Source of the DNA: Opitutaceae bacterium
GTDB taxonomy: Bacteria; Verrucomicrobiota; Verrucomicrobiia; Opitutales; Opitutaceae
Assembly: GCA_947471115.1 (NCBI GenBank)
Contig: CANIXX010000007.1
Location: 1-32,042 of the forward strand
Length of the DNA: 32,042 nt
Direction of reading: 5' to 3'
Shown in pieces: positions 13,862 through 22,690 of the stretch; the stretch's first letter is position 1, and the number at the start of each line of letters is the position of its first letter. The position numbers and the translations under genes were made by a program. A model generated the notes under the pieces. It was not told the origin of the DNA. It made no database searches and saw only the letters and a list, made by a program, of their open reading frames with translations.

Positions 13862-14057
13862 ATCGGCAAGAGAAACAGACCGGAGCAGCCGGGGCTCAAC
13901 TCTTTAATTTCCCCTTGGAGCTTCGGATGTGTTCGGATCGCGCGTACGCCAAAACGAGCACGGTATCGGTGCATCGAGCTGCGGGCGGCCGCGCCTGTTG
14001 AGCACGCACAGCGAAATCAGATTGTCGTTAAACTTCGCCTGCGCTTTTGTCGCCCTT

Positions 14058-14501
14058 ATGCGCTCCTTTCTTTTTTCCATCAATGTATTGTTGGCTCTCA
14101 TTTTAACCGGTTGCAGCACGCCACCCGAGGAGCGCTTGGAAGCTCCTGCGGCAAGGGTGGTGGGGCTCGTCGTGGGTAACGACACCGGCGTGCTCACCCT
14201 TAGTTTTGCCAACCCGAACATCGTGCCTCTGGTGATCCGCAGTTCGACTCACACGCTCTCTTTGGGGGATAAATCCATCGGTATCATCGACGATGCGGAA
14301 GCGATCGGATTGCCCAATTCAGGCCTCGTGCTCCACACCGTCAAGCTGCCGGCTAAAGTTGCGCAGGCCGCTCAGGCCTACTTGAGCGCAAATCCTGGCG
14401 AGGTGCGCGCCACGGTGAAAAGTTCGCTCGAACACGTCACCACGGGTGACGACACGATCACGCTGAAATGCATCAGTACGGGCCTGGTTAAGTCCCCGTA
14501 A
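14058..14501 (+). CDS. Lipoprotein with LEA type-2-like domain
   Basis: Signal peptide MRSFLFSINVLLALILTGC (lipobox LTGC); GVLTLSFANPNIVPLVIRSSTHTLSLGDKSIG resembles the LEA14 fold. Upstream extension to 13929 in the ORF track is probably not translated. Confidence 0.65.
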   Translation: MRSFLFSINVLLALILTGCSTPPEERLEAPAARVVGLVVGNDTGVLTLSFANPNIVPLVIRSSTHTLSLGDKSIGIIDDAEAIGLPNSGLVLHTVKLPAKVAQAAQAYLSANPGEVRATVKSSLEHVTTGDDTITLKCISTGLVKSP

Positions 14502-14547
14502 AAGACAACGACAACAGAGGGACGCCTCCTCCGTGTCGTCCGTTCGT

Positions 14548-15642
14548 TCAAGTGAGGCGGGCGAGCAACTCGGCGACCGGTGGGCCGATTTTTTTGACGG
14601 TGCCGCCGTCGATCCAGCGGCCTTCCACCAGGAGCCGCAGCGGGGTCGCCGGCACGCCGCGCTCGCCGGTTTGAAACAGGCTGATCAACAGTTCCATCGC
14701 GCGCGCCCCAACTTCTTTTTCCTGCTGATCAATGCCCGTCCAATGCGGATCAAAAATTCGCGATAAGGTGACTAGGCTGATGTCGCCCGGAATGGCGTAA
14801 CCCGCGCCTTCGAGCCAGGCTTTCACCTCGGAAATCGTCGAGACGATCGCGGTGGGTTGGTGGCGTTTGACCCACGCCAGGAAGCGCTCTCGGTAGGGGC
14901 TGACGAAGGCCGGTTCGTCGCGTCCTTCGATGGTGAAAAGCGGGATGGGGCGGCTTTTCGGTTGAGCGTCTTTTAGGAAATAAAACGGGGTCTCGAAACT
15001 GTGCTCAACGCGGCTGAGGGTGTCGGAGGCGCTGACCATGCCGATGCGGCGGTGGCCGAGGCGGCAGAGTTCGCGCAGGCAGGTGAGCGTCGAGCTGTGC
15101 TGATGGTTGGCGGTGATATGCAGGCGCGGCGTGGTCAGCGAGTAGCCGATGCTCACCGCGGCAAACGCATCCATTGCCAGTTTGATCTCGGTGCGCGCTG
15201 CGGGCTGGGGCGCGAAGATCAGGCCGCGGATGTTGCGCGCCAGCAGCACCTCCCGGGCCCGCTTGGCGCTGATCCCGGGCTCGGTGAGCCAAAACTCTTC
15301 GAGTTTGTAGCCCATCGAGGCGGCGAATTGGGCGGCTCCCGCGTGATAAGCATGGATATTTTCCTCGTCCTGCCAGCCGTGGCGTGTGGCGAAGGTGTGC
15401 ACCCAGGCGAAAGTCGAGCGGTAGGCCGGGGTGTGCTGCTTGCGCCGGTAGTGGCTGAGCGCCGTGAGCATCGGGTCGGGCACATAGCCGAGCCGCTGGG
15501 AAATGTCGCGGATGCGGGCGCGTTTGACCGGATCGACGTAGGTGTCGTTTTTTAGTGCGCGCCAGGCCGTGGAAACGTGCACACCGGCTTCAGCAGCGAC
15601 TTGTTTTAATGTGATGCGGGAGTGAGGAGCGGCGTCAGGCAT
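14548..15642 (-). CDS. LacI/GalR-family transcriptional regulator
   Basis: N-terminal HTH ITLKQVAAEAGVHVSTAWRALKNDTYVDPVKRARIRDISQRLGYVPDPMLTALS; periplasmic-binding-like C-terminal domain. Start ATG at 15642. Confidence 0.92.
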   Translation of the reverse strand: MPDAAPHSRITLKQVAAEAGVHVSTAWRALKNDTYVDPVKRARIRDISQRLGYVPDPMLTALSHYRRKQHTPAYRSTFAWVHTFATRHGWQDEENIHAYHAGAAQFAASMGYKLEEFWLTEPGISAKRAREVLLARNIRGLIFAPQPAARTEIKLAMDAFAAVSIGYSLTTPRLHITANHQHSSTLTCLRELCRLGHRRIGMVSASDTLSRVEHSFETPFYFLKDAQPKSRPIPLFTIEGRDEPAFVSPYRERFLAWVKRHQPTAIVSTISEVKAWLEGAGYAIPGDISLVTLSRIFDPHWTGIDQQEKEVGARAMELLISLFQTGERGVPATPLRLLVEGRWIDGGTVKKIGPPVAELLARLT

Positions 15643-15774
15643 GAAACAGTTTGCAGGTAGACATATTCGCGCTACCCAAGGCAAGGATTTCGCTGGTCGT
15701 TACTTTCTATTAAACTGCGTTTGCTCCGCCGTTTCTTCTTCCACTCTGGCCCCCTCCATTCCGTTTTTCTCGCC

Positions 15775-17208
15775 ATGATTTCAACCCCTGCCTTTCTGCA
15801 CGACGATTTCTTGCTCACCACGGAGTGGGCTCGGTTGCTTTACCACAGCTACGCCAAGCTGCAGCCGATCTACGACTACCACTGCCACCTGCCGCCCGAC
15901 CAAATCGCGGCCAATCGGCGCTTCGAAAACCTCACGCAGATCTGGCTCGCCGGCGATCATTACAAGTGGCGCGCGATGCGCTCGGCCGGGGTCAACGAGG
16001 ACCTCATCACCGGTAAAACCACCTCCGACTACGAAAAGTTTTTGGCCTACTGCCGCATCGTGCCCACGCTGCTGCGCAACCCGCTCCACCACTGGTCGCA
16101 CCTCGAATTACGCCGCTTTTTCGGCATCGAGCTGCTGATCAACGAAGCCAACGCCCCCAAAATCTGGGAGCTCGCCAACGCCCAACTCGCCTCTCCCGCC
16201 TTCTCCACCCACGGCCTGCTCACGGCTAACCGCGTCGCCGTCGTTTGCACCACCGACGACCCGGCCGATTCCCTTGAGCACCACATCGCCATCGCCCGCT
16301 CGGTGCCGGCGCTGACGACTCGCGTGTATCCGACTTTTCGCGCCGACAAACTCATGGCGGTAAACGCCCCTGCCGTCTTCAACACTTGGGCCGACCAACT
16401 GGCCGCCCGCGCCGAGGTGGAGGTTAACTCCCTTGCGGCCCTTCTCGAAGCCCTGGAGCGCCGCCATGCGTTTTTCCATTCACTGGGCGGGCGCCTGTCC
16501 GACCACGGGCTGGAAAACCTGCCCGACGCCGATTGCACCGAGGCGGAGGCCGTGGCGATTTTTGCTCAAACCCGCTCCGGTCGCCCCGCCACGCCCGAGC
16601 AGACCGCTAAGTGGGTCTGGTACGTCATGGTGTTTCTCGGCCGCCTCGACGCCAAACGAGGCTGGACCAAGCAGCTTCACCTAGGTGCGTTGCGTAACAA
16701 CAATAGCCGCCTGCTCCAGCGCCTCGGTGCCGACGCCGGCGTGGATTCGATTGGGGATTTCCCGCAGGCCCGCGCGCTGTCGCGTTACCTCGACACGCTC
16801 GACCGAGATAACCAGCTGCCGAAGGTCGTCATTTATAACCTGAATCCGGCCGACAACTACGTTTTTGCCACCATGATCGGCAATTTCCAGGACGGCTCGG
16901 TGGCGGGCAAAATCCAGTTTGGCAGCGGCTGGTGGTTCCTTGACCAGAAGGAAGGCATGGAGATGCAGCTTAACGCGTTGTCGCAACTCGGTCTGCTTTC
17001 ACGCTTTGTGGGCATGCTGACCGATTCACGCAGTTTCCTGTCGTATCCTCGGCACGAGTATTTCCGTCGTATCCTGTGCGGGCTCATCGGAGCCGACGTG
17101 GCGGCGGGGCTGATCCCGGCCGACGAGGCGGCGCTGGGCAAACTGGTGCGCGACATCTGCCACGATAACGCAGTGGCGTATTTCGGGCTGGAGCACGGGC
17201 GATTCTAA
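15775..17208 (+). CDS. uxaC: Glucuronate (uronate) isomerase
   Basis: 477 aa from ATG 15775; FLHDDFLLTTEWARLLYHSYAKLQPIYDYHCHLPPDQIAANRRFENLTQIWLAGDHYKWRAMRSAGV, CTTDDPADSLEHH, MLTDSRSFLSYPRHEYFRRILC. Confidence 0.97.
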   Translation: MISTPAFLHDDFLLTTEWARLLYHSYAKLQPIYDYHCHLPPDQIAANRRFENLTQIWLAGDHYKWRAMRSAGVNEDLITGKTTSDYEKFLAYCRIVPTLLRNPLHHWSHLELRRFFGIELLINEANAPKIWELANAQLASPAFSTHGLLTANRVAVVCTTDDPADSLEHHIAIARSVPALTTRVYPTFRADKLMAVNAPAVFNTWADQLAARAEVEVNSLAALLEALERRHAFFHSLGGRLSDHGLENLPDADCTEAEAVAIFAQTRSGRPATPEQTAKWVWYVMVFLGRLDAKRGWTKQLHLGALRNNNSRLLQRLGADAGVDSIGDFPQARALSRYLDTLDRDNQLPKVVIYNLNPADNYVFATMIGNFQDGSVAGKIQFGSGWWFLDQKEGMEMQLNALSQLGLLSRFVGMLTDSRSFLSYPRHEYFRRILCGLIGADVAAGLIPADEAALGKLVRDICHDNAVAYFGLEHGRF

Positions 17209-17221
17209 GGCGCCGAGAATT

Positions 17222-17307
17222 CGTAAAAGTAGCGCAGGCTTCCGGTTTACTTCGTGCCGGCTCCAGCAAGCACCCGCGAATCGCTGGAAGCCTGGGCTAC
17301 TTTTACG
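17222..17307. repeat. REP-like inverted repeat between convergent genes
   Basis: 22-nt arms CGTAAAAGTAGCGCAGGCTTCC (17222-17243) and GGAAGCCTGGGCTACTTTTACG (17286-17307), 1 mismatch, 42-nt centre. Confidence 0.85.
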
Positions 17308-17755
17308 GAGCGCCGACAAAGAAATAGCTTACGACGCCGGCGACGTACGCGGCCAGGCCTGCCCCGAGGAGGCCAATTTGCCAGGCGAAACTGCGCGTCT
17401 TGGTGTCCCGGTAGTCGATGATGGTGACCAGCAGATCCTCGTCTGTTTGCCCCCGGAATTGCGTTACCCAGCGCACCCGTAAACCGAGCCACAGAATCAG
17501 CAGAACGCTGATAAGCACTAACATGAGCCCAGCGATGAGAGCGTAGCGACTGAAGGGGCCGGCGGCGGCTATGCGCGGGCCTGAAAACCCGGTGATGGTG
17601 AGCGTCAAGGTGGCCAGAGAGAGTAAGAGCTGGGCGCGCGTTTGCAGGACGTTGAACTGGGCCATGAGCACATCGATCGCCGGCTTGAGGCTGCCGGTGA
17701 CGCGCAGCAGGTGGCGGGCTTCGTTGAGCGGAGGTGTTTCGGCGGAATTCGTCAT
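17303..17755 (-). CDS. Small multi-TM membrane protein of unknown function
   Basis: 150 aa, hydrophobic segments (LLLSLATLTLTITGF, YALIAGLMLVLISVLLILWLG, WQIGLLGAGLAAYVAGVVSYFF); ATGA overlap with the upstream gene. Confidence 0.7.
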   Translation of the reverse strand: MTNSAETPPLNEARHLLRVTGSLKPAIDVLMAQFNVLQTRAQLLLSLATLTLTITGFSGPRIAAAGPFSRYALIAGLMLVLISVLLILWLGLRVRWVTQFRGQTDEDLLVTIIDYRDTKTRSFAWQIGLLGAGLAAYVAGVVSYFFVGAP

Positions 17756-20040
17756 TTGGCGAGCGTTGGTGCGGGTTGGGGCGGGATAGTTTTTTCCGCT
17801 GCGGCTGCGGAGGCCAGTTTGGCTTCGGCGGCTTTTTTGGCCTGCTCAGCCTGAGCTTGGTCCATGGCGAGGGCGGCGGCTTTTTCGGCAATAACGCTTT
17901 GGCGAGTCGTGGCGTTGGCCCACAGCCAGTAACCTTTTTCGTAGCGGTGCCATAGCACGCCTGCTGCGAGAGCGAGGACCACCACCAAGGCGGTGACTGC
18001 CTTGCGACGCCGGGCGGCACCGCGATCCTCGTAGGGGTCTGTGAGGTCGCGTTTGGCTCCAGCAGGCAACTCGGCCCGTTCGGTCAACTTGGTGCCGAAG
18101 GGGATGTTGATCTTTACGCGGCCGTTAATGGCCCAACCGTTGGCCTCAAGAATCGGGCCGATGTTGCGCTGGCGCAGCTTGAGCCAAGCGATGAGCATCG
18201 ACGGCCCTGAGATCGCCAAAATGATACCGATAACGCCCAGCGGCATCCACAGCCCGAGCCCGAGAAATCCTGAGATGAAGCCGCCGAATAACGTGCCAAG
18301 TGCGCCGAGCGCTACGCCCAAAGCAGCCACCACTCCGACATCGATTTTTTTGGGCTCTGCGGCCGTTTTCTTAATCTTGTCGGCATTGGCGGTGGTGGCG
18401 GCGGCATCGGCGAGCTGGGTGTTGGCTTCGGCATCGGCTGCGGCGGCGCGTTTGGCGACCTGTTCCTCGATAAAGCGCAGAAATTTTTTGTAGGGCGAAA
18501 GGAAGGCTTGGTGGATGCTGATGGGGTTGTCGGCGATGCTGAAAATCGTCGCGTCCCAGTCGCGCCCCTTGCGGTCATAAAATATGCCGTTGCGGCCGAC
18601 GAATAGGTAGTCGCTGTCGCCTTGGGTGAAACACGCGGCGATTTTGATTGGCGCTTCGCCGGCGCGTTTGCAGTCCACGTAGGCGATGTACGCTTTGCTC
18701 ATCGCCGCGAGGGGTGTGGCGCCCGCGACCTGCACACAGAACTCGGTGCTGCGGCTGTCCAGGAAGAGCGTGCCGGCTTGGAAAATCGCCGGCGTTTCGG
18801 GTGAGTAAAAGTCGAAGAAGTTAACGAAGTTGTTGAGCAGGGGGCGGAAATCGCGGGCGTAGCGCAGCAGGGTTTCCACCGTAGTGACGGCGGTGAACTC
18901 GGGGTCGAGCGCCTTGTCCTGCGAGATGAGATCGAGCAGGGATGCCTTCTGGTTGGCGGCGAGCAGGGCGTGGATGCGCGGCAGGCCGAGTTTTTCGACC
19001 GCAGCACCGGCCTTGGAGGCGGCCCAGGCTTCGTAGGTGGAGACCTGAGCTTTGAGTTTAACCCATTCGGCTTCGCTTAACGTGCTTTGGCCGGGGCCGA
19101 ACAGGGGCGTGACCGCGGCGGTGTGCAACGTGGCGAGGGCTGTGGCCCAAGCGGGGTTAACAGCGTCGAGAAGCGGTAGCGGGCGATGGGCTTCGATGCG
19201 CGCGAGCGGGAAGCCGGCGATTTCCTGGGCGTTGGCGGAAAGGTCGCGGGTGGCGAGGGTGAGGTAGTCGGCTTCGGCACGGTTGAGCGCGGCGAGTGAA
19301 CGGGCGTCGTAGGCGGCGAGGCGGGAGCGGGCGAAATAGTCGTCCACCTTGGCGCGCACCGCCTGCACGGCGACGAGGGCTGCGGCGGTGTGGGCGCCGA
19401 GGGGGAGCAGGTCGGATGCGGCGCCCTTTGCGCTCCAGTCGGCGAAGGCGGTGAGGTCGGCGTAAAAGGATTCGACGCGGGCTTGGTCGATGCCGGCGGC
19501 GCCACTACGGTCGACGGTGCCGCCGTGGGTGGCGAGGATGTCGGCTATAAGCAGTTGGAGCGCGGGCTCTGTCGCGGAGTCGGGGGTGATGATGCCGTCG
19601 CCATTTAGGCGGGTTGCGGCGAACAAACGGGCGGTGTCGGCGGCTTCGGCCAACGTGATGGAGGTCGCGTCGGCTTTACCGTGGCTGGCGAGAATGCGTT
19701 GGGCGGAAGCGAGGGCGGCTCGGCCCTCGGGCGTGGAGGTCTTAAATGCGGAGAGCGGAAGTGTGGCGCTGGTTTGGAGCAGGACGCCGAGGTCGTTGAG
19801 ATGGAGATCGGCCCAGTCGATGGCGGCGAGCAGTTCTGAGGCGCGGATGCGGCCATCTTTGTCGGAGTCGAGCAGGGCTAGGGTTTTTTCGTCGAGTTCG
19901 AGTCCTTGGACGGGGCAGCTCAGGGCGACCCACAGTTTTTGGTCGAGATCTTTTAGGGCGAGCAGGTCTGAGCCGGAGTCGATGGCTGCCTGATCGAGAC
20001 CGCCGATGCGGAAGAATTTCCAGATGTGTGATGATGCCAT
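17752..20040 (-). CDS. Large EF-hand-containing membrane protein, uncharacterised
   Basis: 762 aa from ATG 20040 (MASSHIWKFFRIGGLDQ); canonical EF-hand loop DSDKDGRIRASE, degenerate second (RLNGDGIITPDS), C-terminal TMs and AWLKLRQRNIGPILEANGWAINGRVKINIPFG. Confidence 0.75.
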   Translation of the reverse strand: MASSHIWKFFRIGGLDQAAIDSGSDLLALKDLDQKLWVALSCPVQGLELDEKTLALLDSDKDGRIRASELLAAIDWADLHLNDLGVLLQTSATLPLSAFKTSTPEGRAALASAQRILASHGKADATSITLAEAADTARLFAATRLNGDGIITPDSATEPALQLLIADILATHGGTVDRSGAAGIDQARVESFYADLTAFADWSAKGAASDLLPLGAHTAAALVAVQAVRAKVDDYFARSRLAAYDARSLAALNRAEADYLTLATRDLSANAQEIAGFPLARIEAHRPLPLLDAVNPAWATALATLHTAAVTPLFGPGQSTLSEAEWVKLKAQVSTYEAWAASKAGAAVEKLGLPRIHALLAANQKASLLDLISQDKALDPEFTAVTTVETLLRYARDFRPLLNNFVNFFDFYSPETPAIFQAGTLFLDSRSTEFCVQVAGATPLAAMSKAYIAYVDCKRAGEAPIKIAACFTQGDSDYLFVGRNGIFYDRKGRDWDATIFSIADNPISIHQAFLSPYKKFLRFIEEQVAKRAAAADAEANTQLADAAATTANADKIKKTAAEPKKIDVGVVAALGVALGALGTLFGGFISGFLGLGLWMPLGVIGIILAISGPSMLIAWLKLRQRNIGPILEANGWAINGRVKINIPFGTKLTERAELPAGAKRDLTDPYEDRGAARRRKAVTALVVVLALAAGVLWHRYEKGYWLWANATTRQSVIAEKAAALAMDQAQAEQAKKAAEAKLASAAAAEKTIPPQPAPTLAK

Positions 20041-20144
20041 GGTAGAGCGCTTAAGGTGCAGCATTGCGTTACAAGAAGTGAGGCAACGGATACGACCAGA
20101 GCGCAAGACTAGTAGGTAGTAACATTTAAAGTGCCTGATCGAAA

Positions 20145-20222
20145 GTAGTGCGGTGCTTCGGCCCGCATCGGCGATTGGGGAAAGAATACGAAGCAAACCT
20201 GCGGGCTAAAGCACCGCGCTAC
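20145..20222. repeat. Second REP-like inverted repeat, related to 17222-17307
   Basis: Arms GTAGTGCGGTGCTTCGGCCCGC (20145-20166) and GCGGGCTAAAGCACCGCGCTAC (20201-20222), 3 mismatches; shares GTAGYGC..CTTC with the first element. Confidence 0.75.
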
Positions 20223-20434
20223 GTCAGAACTCAATCCGACAAGTCTCATGTTACAGCCTACTCGTGCCTCGCCGAAGAGAGGATTCATTCCTCAAACGTA
20301 TGGGCGACGCTACCTTGGTCGATAGGGGCTGCGCCTAAGGTTAACCACCCGCCACCAGGACCGATTGAATGCCGGATAAATCACCCGCATCTGCGCGGAT
20401 GTCCATCGGCGTGCATACGCGTTGGTGGCCGAAA

Positions 20435-21316
20435 CTAAGCGGCAAACCTTTGGCTTAGCCGAAGCGCCTCGCGGCTGATTTCGATGAGTTTTACCGACTT
20501 AATCCCGAGGGCATCGAGACAATCCTTGTTGAGCGCCGAGCCGCTTGGGTGATCTTGAAACGTGAAGCGGTTAATTTCAGCCAACGCTTCCGCAGTTTGT
20601 AGAACCAGCGCCAGAGGTGAGTCCTTTATAGAGGCGAACGGAGCGGCGGTTTTTTCAAGGGTGTCACTGACCGAGGGCGGAAGGCCCCATTCCCGCGTGA
20701 TGAAACCGGATGCAGCAAGGTGGTTCATTCCAAATGTCGCCTCCTCCCACTGGAGCAAGGAGCCGGCGTTACGCCACGCGCTTTTATCGACGCCGTTGAA
20801 ATTCTGTGCCGACCACTGGTTGAGGGCCAAGATGCCCAGCGGGCGCATGAGGCCCGAGAGGTAAGCGAGATTGGCGTCCAATTTGGCCTCTGTGGCGATG
20901 AGTTGGCAGGCAACGGCGTTAAAGCGAACGCTTTTGTTGAATTGCTCACTAGTGATTCCATAAGCGCGCAGTTGGACCGGGGCCCGGCCCTGCATGGTCG
21001 CGGTAGCGATGAGGCGTGCGACCTCACGCAGACCCACGCGCTGGAGCGCCTCCTCGATGGTGTTACAGCTGCGTGTGGTTTTGAAGTAGAAGGCGGTGTT
21101 GGCGATACGAATGAGCCGGGCCGTTAGCACCACGTCTAGACGAAGAATCTGGCCCACCTCGTGGATGGTGATCTGCGGGTTACTGATCGCGACATTGAGC
21201 AACCCCAGCAATTGCCCAGACGCGTTGAGTGAATCCGTGAGGCTCAACAGGCCCTCGTACGTGTGCCTCAAATGGGGCACGCCGCCGTTATACAGAGAAG
21301 TGGTGTAAGTAGGCAT
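20435..21316 (-). CDS. HDOD-domain protein
   Basis: ASGQLLGLLNVAISNPQITIHEVGQILRLDVVLTARLIRIANTAFY...NTIEEALQRVGLREVARLI, typical HDOD pattern. Confidence 0.88.
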   Translation of the reverse strand: MPTYTTSLYNGGVPHLRHTYEGLLSLTDSLNASGQLLGLLNVAISNPQITIHEVGQILRLDVVLTARLIRIANTAFYFKTTRSCNTIEEALQRVGLREVARLIATATMQGRAPVQLRAYGITSEQFNKSVRFNAVACQLIATEAKLDANLAYLSGLMRPLGILALNQWSAQNFNGVDKSAWRNAGSLLQWEEATFGMNHLAASGFITREWGLPPSVSDTLEKTAAPFASIKDSPLALVLQTAEALAEINRFTFQDHPSGSALNKDCLDALGIKSVKLIEISREALRLSQRFAA

Positions 21317-21720
21317 AGAAGTTCGCGACTTCTAGGACTGATCGGCCTGTTTCAAAAAAACTTTAGCTTTTTTGAGCTTTTATTTGTTACGATTACGTGT
21401 CGTAAGAAATTAACCGAAAAACACTAGCGTGATTATGTGCCTTCGGGTACGAGCACTCCTTCGCCTGTTTAACGCGGTGTTTTTTACAGCGCGATCAGCG
21501 GGTAAAAGTCCAAGTGGCTACCCCCAACAAGGATTAGTTTAGGATTCTGGCTAAATATAAGCAAAAAGTGGGCCGTTGTGCTTGTTTAGGCTGTTTTAGG
21601 CGAAAAAAAGCGACTACTGCGCATTTTTTGCCAGTGCCCCCGGGGCGTTTTACTGCGGAAGAGAGGTGGCCACAAAGGCGAATCGCAAGGGGGCGCCTGC
21701 GATTAACGTGCGGAGTTGTT

Positions 21721-22623
21721 TTACCGTGGCGCTATTGGGGTGGATTGGGCGTGGTTTACGCGGTGCAGTTGCCAAGAGTTCCAAAGGTTGTGCCAAAGAA
21801 TGTAGCAGGTGGGCCCGAGCGCCACGAGCGGGCTGGCGTAGGCGAGCGCCAAATACAGGGTGAAGCTGGTGTTCTTCTGGCCGAGCGATTGGCTGGCTTC
21901 GGGGCCGTAGCTGCGCCCGCCTATACAGCGGCCGAGTAAAAAATTCGCGACACACACGATGAGCGAAACGGCGGCTATTTCCGCCAGCACGAGGCGCGGG
22001 GTGTCGGCTTGTGTACGCAGGAAATGGGAGGCGTTTGCGGTGACCAAAAACAAAACCACGATCCATGCGCCATAGGACACGTCGCGCAGGCGGGACGGCC
22101 AATTGGCAGCACGCGGGTGCACTCGTCGTAGAATCAGCGCGACCGTGAGTGGGGCGAAAATGAGTAGGCCCACGCTGCCGGCAACGCGTCCATAAAGCGT
22201 GTTGTCACCAGCACCGAGCACCGCCGGAAGGATAACTGGTAGTGCCAGGGCGATACCGAGATTGGAGGCGATGAAGGCTGCCGTGACGTAGGTGACGTCG
22301 CGGCGCATGAAGCTGATAACCACCGGTGCGGCTGCTGCCGTGGGGGCGATACCGGCGAAAAAACCCGCCAATGCCACGTCGCGTCCGCCTATAACCCACC
22401 CGAGGCCGAGGCCGGCGAAGGCCATGAGAAAGTTAATTATTAAAAGGTAAACGTGGCTGCGGTGCAGGCTGAGATGGGTCCAGGAGGTGCCAAGAAAAAC
22501 TAAAAACAGCATGCCCATGATGAGCCAGCGGATCGCGTCAGCGGCGGCGTGGGCTTGGGGAATGAGCGCGCCGAGAAGGAATGCGACAAGAATGGCGGCG
22601 GTGCGGGCGAAGCCGGTGGACAT
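21721..22623 (-). CDS. Bile acid:sodium symporter (BASS)-family-like transporter
   Basis: MSTGFARTAAILVAFLLGALIPQ.. multi-TM; GIAPTAAAAPVVISFMRRDVTYVTAAFIASNLGIALALPVILP; C-terminal LGQKNTSFTLYLALAYASPLVALGPTCYILWHNLWNSWQL. Confidence 0.75.
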   Translation of the reverse strand: MSTGFARTAAILVAFLLGALIPQAHAAADAIRWLIMGMLFLVFLGTSWTHLSLHRSHVYLLIINFLMAFAGLGLGWVIGGRDVALAGFFAGIAPTAAAAPVVISFMRRDVTYVTAAFIASNLGIALALPVILPAVLGAGDNTLYGRVAGSVGLLIFAPLTVALILRRVHPRAANWPSRLRDVSYGAWIVVLFLVTANASHFLRTQADTPRLVLAEIAAVSLIVCVANFLLGRCIGGRSYGPEASQSLGQKNTSFTLYLALAYASPLVALGPTCYILWHNLWNSWQLHRVNHAQSTPIAPR

Positions 22624-22690
22624 GATGGTAAAGCAAGCAACCGGAGCCTCGCGCGGGTTGCAAGGGAGGCGTGTTTCCAACTTGAGCGCT

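Noticed and set aside
14508-14539. ACGACA..GAGG/CCTC..TGTCGT imperfect stem between the convergent lipoprotein and LacI-type genes
   Set aside because: Plausible bidirectional terminator but with internal mismatches and no T-tract; too weak to list as a feature.
15001-15555. 184-aa plus-strand ORF antisense to the LacI-type regulator
   Set aside because: Overlaps a well-supported CDS; codon-bias shadow.
21568-21939. 123-aa plus-strand ORF overlapping the transporter 3' end
   Set aside because: Overlaps a supported minus-strand CDS; begins in hairpin- and homopolymer-rich intergenic DNA; no domain.
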